Of a stretch of DNA of 64,000 bases, positions 19,399 to 31,579 are shown in pieces; position 1 is the first letter of the stretch; every line of letters begins with the position of its first letter. Both the position numbers and the translations under genes were made by a program. The DNA is from Gorillibacterium massiliense. Lineage in GTDB: Bacteria; Bacillota; Bacilli; Paenibacillales; NBRC-103111. Location of the stretch: assembly GCF_000455485.1 (NCBI RefSeq), contig NZ_CBQR020000139.1, forward strand, positions 1-64,000. The letters are read 5' to 3'. Under the pieces are notes generated by a model. The model was given only the letters and a program-made list of their open reading frames with translations, searched no databases and was not told the origin of the DNA.

Positions 19399-20406
19399 AT
19401 GTCAGTAAAAGTAGGCATTAACGGATTTGGACGGATCGGAAGACTTGCTTTCCGTCGTATTCAAAACGTAGAGGGCATCGAAGTTGTAGCAATCAACGAT
19501 TTGACGGACGCAAAAATGCTGGCTCATCTGTTGAAATATGATACCACTCAAGGCACCTTCCAAGGTGATGTAGAAGTTCACGACGGTTACTTCAAAGTAA
19601 ACGGCAAGGAAGTTAAAGTTCTGGCTAACGCAAAACCTGCTGAACTGCCTTGGGGCGAGCTCGGCGTTGACATCGTTCTGGAGTGCACTGGTTTCTTCGT
19701 AAGCCAAGAAGCTGCTGAACAACACTTGCAAGGCGGCGCCAAGAAAGTCGTAATCTCCGCTCCGGCTACTGGCGAAGTTAAAACCGTTGTTTACAACACC
19801 AACCATGAAATCCTCGAAGGTACCGAAACCGTTATTTCCGGCGCTTCCTGCACCACCAACTGCCTGGCTCCGATGGCAAAAGTCCTGAACGACAAGTTCG
19901 GTATCGCTTCCGGCTTGATGACCACCATCCATGCTTACACCGGCGACCAAAACACCTTGGACGCTCCGCACCGCAAAGGCGACTTCCGTCGTGCTCGCGC
20001 TGCTGCTGAAAACATCATCCCGAACACCACCGGTGCTGCTAAAGCCATCGGCCTTGTTATCCCTGCACTGAAGGGCAAACTCGACGGCGCCGCTCAACGC
20101 GTACCGGTTGCTACCGGTTCCTTGACCGAGCTGGTAACGGTTCTCGATAAGAAAGTAACGGCTGAAGAAGTCAACGCAGCTATGAAAGCAGCTGCTAACG
20201 AATCTTACGGCTACACCGAAGACGAAATCGTTTCGTCCGATATCAAGGGCAGCACTTTCGGTTCCTTGTTCGACGCAACTCAAACCAAAGTACTGACCGT
20301 TGGCGACAAACAATTGGTTAAGACCGTTGCTTGGTACGATAACGAAATGTCCTACACCGCTCAATTGGTTCGCACCTTGGAATACTTCGCAAAACTGGCT
20401 AAGTAA
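19399..20406 (+). CDS. gapA: Glyceraldehyde-3-phosphate dehydrogenase, type I (NAD)
   Basis: Glycolytic oxidation and phosphorylation of glyceraldehyde 3-phosphate. NAD site [13 protein letters not shown], catalytic Cys151 in [11 protein letters not shown], and active-site His segment [14 protein letters not shown]. Length is 335 residues. The sequence NDLTD after the second strand has the Asp typical of NAD rather than NADP use. Strong site aggaggaa; codon choice is strongly biased, as for a highly expressed gene. Confidence 0.98.
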   Translation: MSVKVGINGFGRIGRLAFRRIQNVEGIEVVAINDLTDAKMLAHLLKYDTTQGTFQGDVEVHDGYFKVNGKEVKVLANAKPAELPWGELGVDIVLECTGFFVSQEAAEQHLQGGAKKVVISAPATGEVKTVVYNTNHEILEGTETVISGASCTTNCLAPMAKVLNDKFGIASGLMTTIHAYTGDQNTLDAPHRKGDFRRARAAAENIIPNTTGAAKAIGLVIPALKGKLDGAAQRVPVATGSLTELVTVLDKKVTAEEVNAAMKAAANESYGYTEDEIVSSDIKGSTFGSLFDATQTKVLTVGDKQLVKTVAWYDNEMSYTAQLVRTLEYFAKLAK

Positions 20407-20431
20407 TTCGTTCATATCGCGCATAGTACGG

Positions 20432-20461
20432 GAGCGGAAACAGACTCGGTTGTTTCCGCTC
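20432..20461 (+). other. Hairpin between gapA and pgk
   Basis: Arms GAGCGGAAAC / GTTTCCGCTC with a 10-base loop. It is followed by TTCTAAAT, a weak U-tract, so it may be a partial terminator or an mRNA stabiliser within the operon. Confidence 0.55.
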
Positions 20462-20529
20462 TTCTAAATGCGTCGGGGTGTAACGCGCTGTACAGGGCTT
20501 CACTATTCGAGTCGTGGAGGTACCAGGGA

Positions 20530-21714
20530 ATGAATAAGAAAAGTATTCGCGATGTAGCCGACTTGGCCGGCAAACGCGTTTTTGTGCGCGTAGACTTCAA
20601 CGTGCCGCTGGAAAACGGCAAAATTACCGATGACACCCGGATTACTGAAACGCTGCCGACGATCAAATATTTGATCGAGCAAGGTGCGAAGGTTATCCTG
20701 GCCAGCCATCTGGGCCGTCCGAAAGGCGAAGTAAACGAAAGCATGCGTCTCGCTCCCGCAGCTGACCGCCTGTCCGAGCTTCTCGGCAAGCCTGTTGCTA
20801 AAGCAAGCGAGTCCGTAGGCGACGCCGTAAAGGCACAAATCGCTGAAATGAAAAACGGCGATGTTCTCGTGCTCGAAAACGTCCGCTTCCACAAAGGCGA
20901 AGAAAAGAACGATCCTGAGTTGGCTAAGCAATTCGCCGAACTGGCTGATCTGTTCGTCAACGATGCTTTTGGCGCAGCACACCGTGCCCACTCTTCAACC
21001 GAAGGCATTGCCCACTACCTGCCGGCTGTTTCCGGTCTTTTGATGGAAAAAGAACTGCGCGTTCTCGGCAACGCCCTGAGCAATCCGGAACGTCCTTTCA
21101 CCGCTATCATCGGCGGCGCCAAGGTGAAAGACAAAATCGACGTCATCGAAAACCTGATCAAGCTGGCCGACAACATCATTATCGGCGGCGGTCTGGCCTA
21201 CACCTTCCTGAAGGCTCAAGGCTACGAGATCGGTAATTCCATCGTCGACAACGAGAAGATCGATCTGGCGAAGGAATTCATCGAAAAAGCGAAAGCTAAA
21301 GGCGTGAACTTCCTGCTTCCAGTGGATATTATCGCGGCTGACAGCTTCAGCAACGAAGCCAATACGAAGACGGTCTCCGTCAAAGAAATTCCGGCAGGTT
21401 GGCAAGGTCTCGATATCGGACCGGAAACCCAAAAGATTTTTGCCGAAGCGATCAAGAACTCCAAGCTTGTTGTTTGGAACGGCCCGATGGGCGTGTTCGA
21501 AATGGATAAGTTCATGGGCGGCACCAAAGCGGTAGCGGATGCTTGCGCAGCAACGGCTGGCTACACCGTTATCGGCGGCGGCGACTCTGCGGCAGCTGTT
21601 GAGAAGTTCGACATGAAAGAGCAAATGGACCACATCTCCACTGGCGGCGGCGCTTCCCTGGAATTCATGGAAGGCAAAGCTCTCCCCGGCGTTGTAGCCC
21701 TGAACGACAAGTAA
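20530..21714 (+). CDS. pgk: Phosphoglycerate kinase
   Basis: Transfers phosphate from 1,3-bisphosphoglycerate to ADP. N-terminal substrate site [12 protein letters not shown] and SHLGRPKG, C-terminal nucleotide site [10 protein letters not shown] and [11 protein letters not shown]. Length is 394 residues. ATG 20530 follows gtggaggtacc. Confidence 0.98.
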   Translation: MNKKSIRDVADLAGKRVFVRVDFNVPLENGKITDDTRITETLPTIKYLIEQGAKVILASHLGRPKGEVNESMRLAPAADRLSELLGKPVAKASESVGDAVKAQIAEMKNGDVLVLENVRFHKGEEKNDPELAKQFAELADLFVNDAFGAAHRAHSSTEGIAHYLPAVSGLLMEKELRVLGNALSNPERPFTAIIGGAKVKDKIDVIENLIKLADNIIIGGGLAYTFLKAQGYEIGNSIVDNEKIDLAKEFIEKAKAKGVNFLLPVDIIAADSFSNEANTKTVSVKEIPAGWQGLDIGPETQKIFAEAIKNSKLVVWNGPMGVFEMDKFMGGTKAVADACAATAGYTVIGGGDSAAAVEKFDMKEQMDHISTGGGASLEFMEGKALPGVVALNDK

Positions 21715-21785
21715 AACAAGCAAGCTTTTAAATAGAGAGAACGGTATAATGGGATAGGTTGGAGAGATTTTAGATACTTCATAAG

Positions 21786-21868
21786 AGTTTGTAAGTTTGG
21801 CACAATAAGCCTTATTCCGCTACGGTAAGCGCACTCGTCCTGGTAGGGCGGTGGTAGCCGTTTATCCT
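21786..21868 (+). repeat. R1 interspersed hairpin repeat, copy C
   Basis: Matches copy B over the segment GTTTGKCAC-ATAAG-CCT-ATTCCG-TACGGTAA and ends AGCCGTTTATCC; more diverged than A and B. It lies in the pgk-tpiA junction, 36 bases before the tpiA start. Confidence 0.65.
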
Positions 21869-21904
21869 TGGCTGGGTTTGGCTTGTGAAAGGAGCAGGAT
21901 CACG

Positions 21905-22657
21905 TTGAGAAAACCGATTATTGCCGGCAACTGGAAGATGTTTAAAACCGTGAATGAAGCTGCTGCCTTTGCTGCAGAAGTAAAAGGAAAAGCGGAAGTG
22001 GATGGCGTGGAAAGCGTCGTTTGCGCACCTTTTACCGCATTGTCCACGTTAGTGGAAGCTTTTAAAGGAACCACGATCAAAGTAGGCGCGCAAAATCTGC
22101 ACTGGGCGGACAACGGCGCGTATACAGGTGAAATCAGCGGTGAAATGCTGAAGGAAATCGGCGTGGATTACGTCATTATCGGCCACTCGGAAAGAAGAGA
22201 GTATTTTGCCGAAACGGACGAAACCGTCAACAAGAAGATCAAAGCCGCCTTCAAGTACAATCTCGTTCCGATCGTATGTGTCGGCGAGAAGCTGGAAGAG
22301 CGTGAAGCAGGACGTACCAAGGACGTTTGCAAAGTGCAAACGGAAGCCGCTTTTGCCGGCTTGACCAAGGAACAGGCTGCGGAAACGGTAATCGCCTATG
22401 AACCGATTTGGGCCATTGGCACCGGAAAATCCTCTACCTCGGAGGATGCCAATGAAGTGATCAGCTACATACGCAGCCTGATCGCCGATCTGTTCGGCGC
22501 GGAAACCGCGGCAGCCATTCGTATCCAATACGGCGGCAGCGTAAAACCGGCCAATGTCAAGGAATACATGGGCATGTCCGACATTGACGGCGCATTGGTA
22601 GGCGGAGCCAGCCTCGAACCGGCTTCCTACATCCAATTGGTCGAGGGGGCAAAGTAA
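21905..22657 (+). CDS. tpiA: Triosephosphate isomerase
   Basis: Interconverts dihydroxyacetone phosphate and glyceraldehyde 3-phosphate. Contains Lys in AGNWKM, catalytic His in [11 protein letters not shown], catalytic Glu in [11 protein letters not shown] and the phosphate loop YGGSVKPAN. The frame runs from 21851, but TTG 21905 after gaaaggagc gives [12 protein letters not shown], the family start, and 250 residues. One base separates it from gpmI. Confidence 0.97.
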   Translation: MRKPIIAGNWKMFKTVNEAAAFAAEVKGKAEVDGVESVVCAPFTALSTLVEAFKGTTIKVGAQNLHWADNGAYTGEISGEMLKEIGVDYVIIGHSERREYFAETDETVNKKIKAAFKYNLVPIVCVGEKLEEREAGRTKDVCKVQTEAAFAGLTKEQAAETVIAYEPIWAIGTGKSSTSEDANEVISYIRSLIADLFGAETAAAIRIQYGGSVKPANVKEYMGMSDIDGALVGGASLEPASYIQLVEGAK

Positions 22658-22658
22658 T

Positions 22659-24203
22659 ATGTCCAGACCTAAACCAGTCGCATTGATCATTTTGGACGGA
22701 TTCGGCCTGCGGGATCAAACCCAAGGCAACGCCGTTGCCGCAGCCAAGAAGCCGAATATCGACAAGTTTTTGGCTGAATACCCGAACAGCACGCTTTCTG
22801 CAAGCGGTGAAGCCGTAGGTTTGCCGGATGGACAAATGGGCAACTCGGAAGTGGGTCACCTGAACATCGGTTCCGGCCGGATCGTGTATCAGGACCTGAC
22901 GATGATCACCAAGTCCATTCGCGATCGCGACTTTTTCCAAAACGAGTACCTGACGGGAGCCTTCCGCAAAGCGAAAGCTGCCGGCAAAAAAGTGCATCTC
23001 CTCGGCCTGTTGTCCGACGGCGGCGTGCACAGCCACATCAACCACCTGTTTGCTCTTCTGGAGATGGCGAAGTTGGAAGGCGTAACGGAAACCTATGTAC
23101 ATCCTTTTTTGGATGGACGAGACGTTGCTCCTGACAGCGCGAAAACTTATGTAGCCCAACTGGAAGAGAAAATCAAGGAAATTGGCGTCGGCAAAATCGC
23201 AACGGTAAGCGGCCGCTACTATGCTATGGATCGCGACAAACGTTGGGATCGGGTGGAAAAAGCTTACCGCGCCATGGTTTACGGCGAAGGCGTGCAAAAC
23301 AATGATGCCATGACGGCTGTTGTGAATTCCTACGCCAACTCGGTATTCGACGAATTCGTCATTCCGACGGTCATTACCGATGCGCAGGGCAATCCGACGG
23401 CAACGGTGGATCCGGGAGATTCGATCATTTTCTTCAACTTCCGTCCGGACCGTGCCATTCAACTGTCCCAAGCCTTCACCAACGACGAGTTCAGCGGCTT
23501 TGACCGCGGAGCCAAATATCCGCTTAACCTCAACTTCGTCTGCTTGACCACATACAGCGAAACGGTTAAAGGTTTGGTTGCTTATCCGCCGAAGGATATC
23601 GACAATACCTTGGGTGAAGTGCTGGCTGCCCACAACCTGAAGCAGCTGCGTACGGCGGAAACGGAAAAGTATCCGCACGTTACCTTCTTCTTCAATGGCG
23701 GCAGGGAAGAGCCGAATCCAGGCGAAGAACGGATTTTGATCCCTTCGCCGAAGGTTGCCACCTATGATTTGAAGCCGGAAATGAGCGCTTATGAGCTGAC
23801 GGATTCGACGCTTAAGCAAATCGCCGACGACAAATATGATGCGATTATTTTGAACTTTGCCAATCCGGACATGGTCGGCCACTCGGGCCTGATGGAACCC
23901 ACCATCAAAGCGGTGGAAACTGTCGACGAATGCCTCGGCAAGCTGGTGGACGCCATCACGGCAAAAGGCGGCGTAGCCGTTATCATCGCCGACCACGGCA
24001 ACGCGGATATCGTCCGCGACGAAGAAGACCGTCCGTTCACCGCTCACACGACCCAACCGGTTCCGTTTATCGTAACTTCCCACAACGTAACCGTTCGGGA
24101 ACACGGTATTTTGGCGGATGTTGCTCCGACCTTGCTGGACCTGTTGGAAATCGAGAAACCGGCTTCCATGACTGGCAAGTCGATGATCGCTTCCCGCAAA
24201 TAG
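22659..24203 (+). CDS. gpmI: 2,3-bisphosphoglycerate-independent phosphoglycerate mutase
   Basis: Alkaline-phosphatase-superfamily, Mn-dependent mutase (3-PGA to 2-PGA). Catalytic Ser63 in [12 protein letters not shown], metal ligands in [16 protein letters not shown] and [10 protein letters not shown]. Length is 514 residues, ATG 22659 after gagggggc within the end of tpiA. Confidence 0.97.
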   Translation: MSRPKPVALIILDGFGLRDQTQGNAVAAAKKPNIDKFLAEYPNSTLSASGEAVGLPDGQMGNSEVGHLNIGSGRIVYQDLTMITKSIRDRDFFQNEYLTGAFRKAKAAGKKVHLLGLLSDGGVHSHINHLFALLEMAKLEGVTETYVHPFLDGRDVAPDSAKTYVAQLEEKIKEIGVGKIATVSGRYYAMDRDKRWDRVEKAYRAMVYGEGVQNNDAMTAVVNSYANSVFDEFVIPTVITDAQGNPTATVDPGDSIIFFNFRPDRAIQLSQAFTNDEFSGFDRGAKYPLNLNFVCLTTYSETVKGLVAYPPKDIDNTLGEVLAAHNLKQLRTAETEKYPHVTFFFNGGREEPNPGEERILIPSPKVATYDLKPEMSAYELTDSTLKQIADDKYDAIILNFANPDMVGHSGLMEPTIKAVETVDECLGKLVDAITAKGGVAVIIADHGNADIVRDEEDRPFTAHTTQPVPFIVTSHNVTVREHGILADVAPTLLDLLEIEKPASMTGKSMIASRK

Positions 24204-24267
24204 TGTTAACTGCAAGACCCATACATGAACCGGCTCATATGAGCCCAAAACCATTAAGGAGTGTTAA

Positions 24268-25560
<1,293 letters not shown>

Positions 25561-25600
25561 GTTGCGTTAGTCGGGCACCGATCGGGCCTGCTATCGTGCT

Positions 25601-25668
25601 AAAGCCGCCAAGAGAGAACGTTGATCCGCATTTGCCGGATTGCCGCCTCCTTGGCGGCTTTTTTCTCT
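25601..25668 (+). terminator. Terminator of the glycolytic operon
   Basis: Outer stem AAGCCGCCAA (25602) / TTGGCGGCTT (25651) followed by TTTTTCTCTTTT; the loop contains a second stem ATCCG / CGGAT. Confidence 0.85.
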
Positions 25669-25744
25669 TTTGACAGGAGTGATATAGTGAAAGGGATGGA
25701 ACCCGCGTAGGGCGGAAACGTAAAGGGTATAGAGGGTTTTAGGG

Positions 25745-26001
25745 GAAGAAAGAAAAGGATTAAGAAGCGGAGAAACCGATTGTTCTGGAATAGCCACACA
25801 TGCCGCTTGAAAGCCATGAGCGAATGTGTGAAAAACGGCGAAGCCGCCTGAACCCAATCTTAGATTATCTAAGATTTGTTCAGGACAGCGTCAGCGGTCG
25901 CCTTTGCGGTCGGATTCCTACCTCTATGGGGTTATCTAATCATGGAATCTGAGCGCAACAGCGACTCTCCAGAATAATCAGGTTTTGCAGCGACGAAATC
26001 C
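25745..26001 (+). repeat. R3 repeat, copy A (carries a nested R2)
   Basis: Left part AGCGGAGAAACCGATTGTTC and right part from AGCGTCAGCGGTCGCC through GAATCTGAGCGCAACAGCGA to AATCAGGTTTTGCAG match 55863-56025 nearly base for base. Here the two parts are separated by about 95 extra bases (R2). No open frame is shared. It fills the gap between the eno terminator and the M50 peptidase gene. Confidence 0.82.
25791..25885 (+). repeat. R2 double-hairpin repeat, copy B, inserted in R3
   Basis: Hairpins CACACATG / CGAATGTGTG and CGGCGAAGCCG, as in R2 copy A, then a long near-palindrome AATCTTAGA tta TCTAAGATT flanked by CTGAAC / GTTCAG. It is absent from the other R3 copy, so that copy shows the empty site. 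Confidence 0.75.
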
Positions 26002-26026
26002 ATATAGCACGAAAGGATGATGCGGT

Positions 26027-26743
26027 TTGAGCAACTGGTTGAAGGCCATCGCATTTTTGATCGGATCGGCGATATTGACGCGGCTGATTCCGTTTTCTTC
26101 ATTCTTCCGCAACGTCGACACGATGGTTCACGAATTCGGCCACGCCATCGTCACGTTGATGCTGTCGGGTAGGGTGATGAATATCAGTCTCTATCCGGAT
26201 CACAGCGGCGTCACCCGCTCTTTGGTTGCGAACGGTTTTCGGATGGTGCCGGTTGCACTTGCGGGGTACGTTATTGCTTCGTTATTTGCCTGGCTCTTGT
26301 TCAGTCTATATGCCCGGGGAAAATATACCGCCGGTTTAGGGATCATCACGGCCATCGCGGCAGTCAGTCTCCTGCTTTTTGTGCGCAATTCCTTTGGGGT
26401 AACCTGGTTGATCGGCTTCCTCGTCCTGACCATCGTGGTTTTTCTGCTTCCGGCTGCCGTACAAAAATATTACTTCCTGCTGATCGCGTTTCTTTCGTTG
26501 GAGGAGTCCGCTATGGGTCCCGTCACGTTGATTCTTTACTCTTTGCAAGCTCCGAGCCGTGCTGGGGATGCCGCTATTCTCGCCGACGTTACCCCGCTGC
26601 CGGCTATCGCCTGGTCCGTCATTATGCTGATTATCGCTCTCTGGTGCGCCAAAAACGCCATCCTCGCTTTTGTCAGCAGGGATCGTTATCGTCAGCCGAA
26701 GCCCGCTCTGTCGAGCGAGGGACGACCTGGAAGAGGAGCATAA
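26027..26743 (+). CDS. M50-family (peptidase M50B-like) membrane metalloprotease
   Basis: A 238-residue integral membrane protein with about six hydrophobic segments. The zinc motif HEFGH lies near residue 37 in TMVHEFGHAIVTLM, in the place expected for M50B-like proteins. TTG 26027 follows gaaaggatg. No PDZ domain is present. Its substrate is unknown; the genes on either side (eno and secG) do not suggest one. Confidence 0.75.
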   Translation: MSNWLKAIAFLIGSAILTRLIPFSSFFRNVDTMVHEFGHAIVTLMLSGRVMNISLYPDHSGVTRSLVANGFRMVPVALAGYVIASLFAWLLFSLYARGKYTAGLGIITAIAAVSLLLFVRNSFGVTWLIGFLVLTIVVFLLPAAVQKYYFLLIAFLSLEESAMGPVTLILYSLQAPSRAGDAAILADVTPLPAIAWSVIMLIIALWCAKNAILAFVSRDRYRQPKPALSSEGRPGRGA

Positions 26744-26782
26744 GGGAAGGGCGGTTGCGTCCATTTTGCAGGGGTGATATTA

Positions 26783-26811
26783 TTGCTTGATAGACGTCGA
26801 TATGCTAAAAT
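26783..26811 (+). promoter_or_regulatory. Sigma-A promoter of secG
   Basis: TTGCTT at 26783, 17-base spacer, TAAAAT at 26806, about 55 bases before the start codon. Confidence 0.6.
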
Positions 26812-26865
26812 AGTGATACTGTGTCTAATCGGACAAAATGGTCCGGCTTCAAGGAGGTGGAAAAT

Positions 26866-27102
26866 ATGATTCTTTTCATGAAAATTCTTCTGCTCATCGT
26901 CTGTGTAGGCTTGATTGCCGTTGTTCTTCTGCAGAAAGGGAAGAGCGCAGGTCTATCGGGCGCCATCTCCGGCGGCGCGGAACATCTTTTTGGTAGAACG
27001 AAGGCACGCGGCCTTGAACTTTTCATGGCGCGGTTAACCATTGTATTGGCTGTCCTGTTCCTCGTGCTTTCCATTGTGGTGGCGTATATCGTAAAAGGCT
27101 GA
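26866..27102 (+). CDS. secG: Preprotein translocase subunit SecG
   Basis: Small membrane subunit of the SecYEG channel. Two hydrophobic helices flank the conserved loop [20 protein letters not shown] 26866 follows aaggaggtgg and gives 78 residues, normal for SecG. The secG-rnr-smpB-ssrA order is the usual Bacillales one. Confidence 0.95.
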   Translation: MILFMKILLLIVCVGLIAVVLLQKGKSAGLSGAISGGAEHLFGRTKARGLELFMARLTIVLAVLFLVLSIVVAYIVKG

Positions 27103-27115
27103 TTAAAATGAGTCT

Positions 27116-27148
27116 CGCGGCGGGATCGATGGATCCCGCCGTTTCTTT
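27116..27148 (+). terminator. Terminator after secG
   Basis: Stem CGGCGGGATC / GATCCCGCCG followed by TTTCTTTTT. Confidence 0.85.
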
Positions 27149-27262
27149 TTGCTTGCTCATGTTGGAAAGTTTTTCATTTGGGTAAAAGATGAGATAAAGC
27201 GCCGAATTCGGCGGACTATAAAGCGCGCGGGACGCGCATACTAGAGATAAGTAGGTGATGCT

Positions 27263-30200
27263 ATGGTCACAGAGCAGGAGCTGCTCGCTTTTTTGGCAAA
27301 CGAACAATATAAACCGATGACCTATCAAGAGCTGGAAAAGCAGTTTGCAATCGAAGACGCTCAGGACACTAAAGATTTTTTAAAATTATTGGACGGGCTG
27401 ATGGATAAAGGGCTCGTTTATCGCTCCCGCACCGAAAGGTACGGGCTGCCCGAACGGATGAACTTGGTTCGCGGACGGCTGCAGGCTCATGCCAAAGGCT
27501 TCGGGTTTCTGATTCCCGACGACCGGGAACACCCGGACATTTACATTCACGCCAACGATCTGGCGGGAGCCATGAACGGTGATATTTTGCTGGTACGGGT
27601 AACGGCAAGCAGCCCGGCTGGAGGAAAACTGGAAGGCGAAGTGGTGAAGATCGTCCAACGGGCGATCAGCCAAGTCGTGGGCGTTTTTCAAAACCTGGAG
27701 AGCTACGGCTTTCTGATTGCCGATGATAAGCGGATCGTGCGGGATATTTTCATCCCGAAGGAAGCGTTTATGGGGGCGGTAACGGGGCAAAAGGTTGTAG
27801 CCCGCATCGTTGCCTATCCCGAAGGCCGCTCGGCCGCCCAAGGGGAAATCATCGAAATCCTCGGGCATAAGGATGACCCGGGGGTCGATATTCTCTCGAT
27901 CATTCGCCAATTCCAACTGCCGGAGCAATTCCCGGACGAAGTGATGGCGGAAGCGGAACGGGTGCCGGATGAGATCAGCGATGAGGATCTTAAGGGACGC
28001 CGGGACCTTCGCGGCAAAAAAATCGTCACTATCGACGGCGAGGACGCCAAAGATTTGGACGATGCGGTCATGGTGGAAAAGCTGCCGAACGGCAACTTTT
28101 TGCTGGGCGTTCATATCGCCGACGTCAGCTATTATGTGCGGGAAAACAGCGAGCTCGATAAGGAAGCCTACAATCGGGGCACCAGCGTATATTTGGTGGA
28201 CCGGGTCATTCCGATGCTGCCGCACCGCCTGTCCAACGGGATCTGCAGCTTGCACCCCAAGGTGGACCGGCTGACCCTCAGCTGTGAGATGGAGATCGAC
28301 GAGAAGGGCAAGGTTGTTCGCCACGACGTCTATACCAGCGTGATCAAGACCGTGGAACGGATGAGTTATACCAACGTGCGGAAAATCCTCGAAGGCGAGG
28401 ATGAGGAGCTGCTGAAGCGGTACGACTATTTGGTGGACGACTTCAAACAGATGGAAGCGTTGGCGACGGTTCTGCGTAAGAACCGGATGCGCCGGGGCGC
28501 CGTTGATTTTGATTTCCAAGAAGCCAAGGTCATTGTGGATGAAGAAGGCAAGCCTGTCGATATCATCAAAAGAGAGCGGTCCATCGCCGAATCCATCATC
28601 GAGGAGTTCATGCTTAAGGCGAACGAGACGGTATCGGAGCATTTTACATGGCTCAAGGTGCCGTTCCTCTATCGGATTCATGAGGAGCCGGATACGGAAA
28701 AGCTGTTCCGTTTTGCCGAATTTATTACCAATTTCGGGTATACGATGAAGGGCGGCAAGGGGGATAAAATTCATCCCCGGTCGCTGCAGGCGATTTTGGA
28801 GGACATTAAAGGAACGAAGGAAGAGACCGTCATCAGCACCGTGCTGCTGCGGTCCATGAAGCAGGCGAAGTACGATGCTCAGAATGTGGGGCACTTCGGC
28901 TTGGCGGCGGAGTTTTACTCCCACTTCACGTCTCCCATCCGCCGGTATCCGGACTTGATCATCCACCGGGTGATCCGCGAGGTGCTGGAGGCTGGCGGCA
29001 CGCTGCCGGAGAAGCGTCTGGAGTATTTGAACGGGCGGATGGACGACTATGCTCGTCAGTCCTCGGAGCGTGAGCGGCTGGCCGTGGAAGCAGAGCGGGA
29101 AACCGATGCTCTGAAAAAAGCCGAATTCATGCTGGACAAGGTCGGCGAAGAATTCGAAGGCATCATCAGCAGCGTGACCGGCTTCGGCATGTTCATCGAG
29201 CTGCCCAACACCGTGGAGGGCTTGATCCGGTTGAGCTATTTGACGGATGATTTTTACCATCATCATGAAGCTCAGCATATGCTGGTGGGCGAACGGTCGG
29301 GCAAAATCTTCCGCTTAGGCGACGAAGTGAAGGTGCGGGTCACCAAGGTGAACTTGGACGAGCGTACCATCGACTTTGAACTGGTGGATATGAAGCCGCG
29401 CCGGGAGTTCGGCGGCGGACGCGGCGGTAATGGCCGCGGTGGAAAAGGCGGCAAAGGCCAAGGCGGTCGCGATGGCGGGTTTGCCTTTGGTGGAGGTCGC
29501 GGGAGCAAAGGCGGTAAAGGCCAGAAGGGTAAGACCGGACGCGTTGGTGAAGCCGGAAACGGCAAGAACGGCAATGTCGCGGGTAATGGCAAGGTCGCCG
29601 ATGGAAAAGGCAATAGCAATGACAAAGGCAAAAAGGGCAGAGGGAAGAACCGCAATGGCAATGGCGGAAACGGTGGGAATGGCGGGCCGGTTCTCGCTCC
29701 CGGCGTACGGATCGGTGGCGGGGAAGGTGCCCCTGCAACCGTAGGCGCTGGTTCTGAAGCTGGTAATGGCGGCCGCAATGGCAAAGATAAAGGCAGGCGC
29801 CGCGGGAAGAAGGGAAATGCGGACCGGAGCGGACTTGTCGAGAACATGGGTGTCATCGACTTTGAACAAGGCCCCCGTTTGATCGAAGCAAGCAAAGGCG
29901 GGAAGCGGAGAGGCAAGGGAAGCCTCGCCATTGGCGGCGGAACTCAACCCGCGGCTGAACCGAAACCTGCAACGCAAGAAGACTGGAGCTCCGACGGCGC
30001 CGAATGGACGAACCGCGAAGGGGCTCGAAGGAAGCAGAAAGGCAGAGGCGGCAATCGCTTCGAAGGCATGGAAGCCCGCGGCGGAAACGCCGGCGTTGAA
30101 GTGGTGGGCACCCTTCTGCCGGAAGGGGTTGGCGCCGACAGCAAAAAGCGGCGCAGCCGCAGCGGCCGCGGAGACGCAGCCGGCACCACCGCCAGCGGCG

Positions 30201-30355
30201 GCGATGCCGGGGCAGCGCGCGGCGCCGATGCGCCAGCCGGAGCGAAGCGCGTCGTTTGGCCGGATCCATCGGCCAAACCGCACAGCAGCTCCGGCAGCAG
30301 CGATAGCGGGCCCGGCCCAGAGGGCCCGCGCAAGCGTCCGCGCCGCAAGCCGTAG
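27263..30355 (+). CDS. rnr: Ribonuclease R with a long basic low-complexity tail
   Basis: 3'-5' exoribonuclease for structured RNA and for mRNA released by trans-translation. Order of domains: winged helix (1-70), cold-shock domains (70-230), RNB catalytic domain with DAKDLDDAV near residue 260, S1 domain (about 635-715). After [12 protein letters not shown] the protein continues for about 315 residues of Gly, Lys, Arg, Asn and later Ala/Ser without recognisable fold. B. subtilis RNase R is about 780 residues, so the tail accounts for the 1,030 total. Base composition rises sharply toward the end. ATG 27263 follows taggtgatg. Confidence 0.95.
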   Translation: MVTEQELLAFLANEQYKPMTYQELEKQFAIEDAQDTKDFLKLLDGLMDKGLVYRSRTERYGLPERMNLVRGRLQAHAKGFGFLIPDDREHPDIYIHANDLAGAMNGDILLVRVTASSPAGGKLEGEVVKIVQRAISQVVGVFQNLESYGFLIADDKRIVRDIFIPKEAFMGAVTGQKVVARIVAYPEGRSAAQGEIIEILGHKDDPGVDILSIIRQFQLPEQFPDEVMAEAERVPDEISDEDLKGRRDLRGKKIVTIDGEDAKDLDDAVMVEKLPNGNFLLGVHIADVSYYVRENSELDKEAYNRGTSVYLVDRVIPMLPHRLSNGICSLHPKVDRLTLSCEMEIDEKGKVVRHDVYTSVIKTVERMSYTNVRKILEGEDEELLKRYDYLVDDFKQMEALATVLRKNRMRRGAVDFDFQEAKVIVDEEGKPVDIIKRERSIAESIIEEFMLKANETVSEHFTWLKVPFLYRIHEEPDTEKLFRFAEFITNFGYTMKGGKGDKIHPRSLQAILEDIKGTKEETVISTVLLRSMKQAKYDAQNVGHFGLAAEFYSHFTSPIRRYPDLIIHRVIREVLEAGGTLPEKRLEYLNGRMDDYARQSSERERLAVEAERETDALKKAEFMLDKVGEEFEGIISSVTGFGMFIELPNTVEGLIRLSYLTDDFYHHHEAQHMLVGERSGKIFRLGDEVKVRVTKVNLDERTIDFELVDMKPRREFGGGRGGNGRGGKGGKGQGGRDGGFAFGGGRGSKGGKGQKGKTGRVGEAGNGKNGNVAGNGKVADGKGNSNDKGKKGRGKNRNGNGGNGGNGGPVLAPGVRIGGGEGAPATVGAGSEAGNGGRNGKDKGRRRGKKGNADRSGLVENMGVIDFEQGPRLIEASKGGKRRGKGSLAIGGGTQPAAEPKPATQEDWSSDGAEWTNREGARRKQKGRGGNRFEGMEARGGNAGVEVVGTLLPEGVGADSKKRRSRSGRGDAAGTTASGGDAGAARGADAPAGAKRVVWPDPSAKPHSSSGSSDSGPGPEGPRKRPRRKP

Positions 30356-30406
30356 GCAGCGGCGCCGGCAAGGCAGGCCGCCGCATGCGCGCGGCCTGCG
30401 CCAGCG

Positions 30407-30444
30407 AACAGCGCCCGGGGGAGATAGATGCCCCGGGTGCTGTT
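30407..30444 (+). terminator. Strong hairpin after rnr, probable terminator
   Basis: Arms AACAGCGCCCGGGG / CCCCGGGTGCTGTT, 10-base loop. The following T-run is poor (GCTGTTTCG), so termination may be partial. Confidence 0.55.
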
Positions 30445-30472
30445 GCTGTTTCGCTATAACCGTTTGCGCCCC

Positions 30473-30501
30473 TTGATTTCCTTTTTCCCAGTTGATACAA
30501 T
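30473..30501 (+). promoter_or_regulatory. Sigma-A promoter of smpB
   Basis: TTGATT at 30473, 17-base spacer, TACAAT at 30496; start codon 36 bases downstream. Confidence 0.7.
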
Positions 30502-30536
30502 GAGTTCCTGTAAGAAGTCTTAAGGAGATGTTAGGC

Positions 30537-31019
30537 ATGGCGAAGAAAAGCGATAAAGAACATAAGCCGCTGGCGCAAAACAAAAAAGCTTCCCATGACT
30601 ACTTCATCGAAGAGACCTATGAAGCGGGACTTGTGCTGACGGGAACGGAGATCAAGTCGCTGCGCGGCGGGAGAGCTAACATCAGCGACAGCTTTGCTAC
30701 CATCCGCAACGGCGAAGCCTTCATTCATAACATGCACATCAGCCCATTCGAGCAAGGCAACCGCAGTAACCCGGATGATCCAACCCGTGCCCGCAAGCTT
30801 TTGCTCCATCGAGCTCAGATCCATAAGCTGCTGGGTTTTGTCAAACGGGAAGGCTACACCCTCGTACCGCTCAAGGTTTATACCCGGAACGGCTACGCCA
30901 AGCTTCTCATCGGCCTCGGACGAGGGAAGAAGGAATTTGACAAACGCCATGACGCAGCCAAAAAAGACGCTCAACGCGATATTCAACGGGCGTTAAGGGA
31001 ACGGCAAAAAGCCAACTAA
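30537..31019 (+). CDS. smpB: tmRNA-binding protein SmpB
   Basis: Binds the tRNA-like part of tmRNA and takes it to stalled ribosomes. OB-fold segments [20 protein letters not shown] and [13 protein letters not shown], and the basic tail [19 protein letters not shown]. An in-frame ATG at 30528 overlaps the site taaggag; ATG 30537 has correct spacing and gives [10 protein letters not shown] and 160 residues. Confidence 0.96.
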   Translation: MAKKSDKEHKPLAQNKKASHDYFIEETYEAGLVLTGTEIKSLRGGRANISDSFATIRNGEAFIHNMHISPFEQGNRSNPDDPTRARKLLLHRAQIHKLLGFVKREGYTLVPLKVYTRNGYAKLLIGLGRGKKEFDKRHDAAKKDAQRDIQRALRERQKAN

Positions 31020-31171
31020 AAAGGCGACTTCAGGACGAAAGCTCAGTTTCAACCAATTTTTCCGCGGACATCCTAAGCATTTAGGCAGCTAGATATGATA
31101 TACTAGGTAAGCAATACAGATGTGGCTTCGTTTCTGCCCCACCACGCAGAGACAGCCGCAATTTCTAATTC

Positions 31172-31530
31172 GGGGGCGTTTTTGGATTCGACGGGGATAG
31201 TTCGGACTTAAGTAGCGGGTAGTGGGGCTGTGTCCACTATAAAACGCGGAAGCCTATTAAACGGCAAACAACAACCAACTCTGGCTCTGGCCGCCTAATA
31301 ACGGTCACCAGGCTCCTACCTTCTATCGCCCATGTAGCGGGCTAGGGGCTAACCTATAGTGGGATACGCTGCTACATCTCCGCCTGGGGTGTGCTGAAGA
31401 AGACAATCAGGCTGACCCAACGCGTAGCCGGTTACGGGGCGACGCTCGGGTGACATCAAAACTGTGACTACACCCGTAGAAGCTTTTGTTGCGTTATCTT
31501 CGGACAGGGGTTCAACTCCCCTCGCCTCCA
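31172..31530 (+). ncRNA. ssrA: tmRNA (SsrA)
   Basis: The 5' end GGGGGCG pairs with 3' CGCCTCC to form the acceptor stem. TTTGGATTCGACGGGGAT at the 5' side and the T-arm GGGGTTCAACTCCCC at the 3' side are the tRNA-like marks. The tag frame runs 31263-31295 and reads GKQQPTLALAA, followed by two TAA stops, so with the charged Ala the tag is AGKQQPTLALAA. After the discriminator A (31530) the sequence is TAT, so the 3' CCA is not encoded. Extended -10 TGATATACT at 31096 is the likely promoter. Its 3' end is the attachment site of the island that follows. Confidence 0.96.
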
Positions 31531-31541
31531 TATGTAAGATC

Positions 31542-31579
31542 AGTGAGCATGCTCGAAAAGGGTATGTTCACTTTTTTTT
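31542..31579 (+). terminator. Terminator of ssrA
   Basis: Stem AGTGAGCATGC / GTATGTTCACT followed by eight T's, 11 bases after the tmRNA 3' end. A close relative recurs at 48271. Confidence 0.85.

Noticed and set aside
19402..20424. 340-residue antisense frame opposite gapA
   Set aside because: Shadow of strongly biased codon use in gapA.
30528..30536. Upstream ATG for smpB
   Set aside because: It overlaps the ribosome site; ATG 30537 has correct spacing and the family N-terminus.
27386..30583. Very long antisense open frames opposite rnr
   Set aside because: They arise from GC-rich codon bias of the sense gene; no starts with ribosome sites and low-complexity translations.
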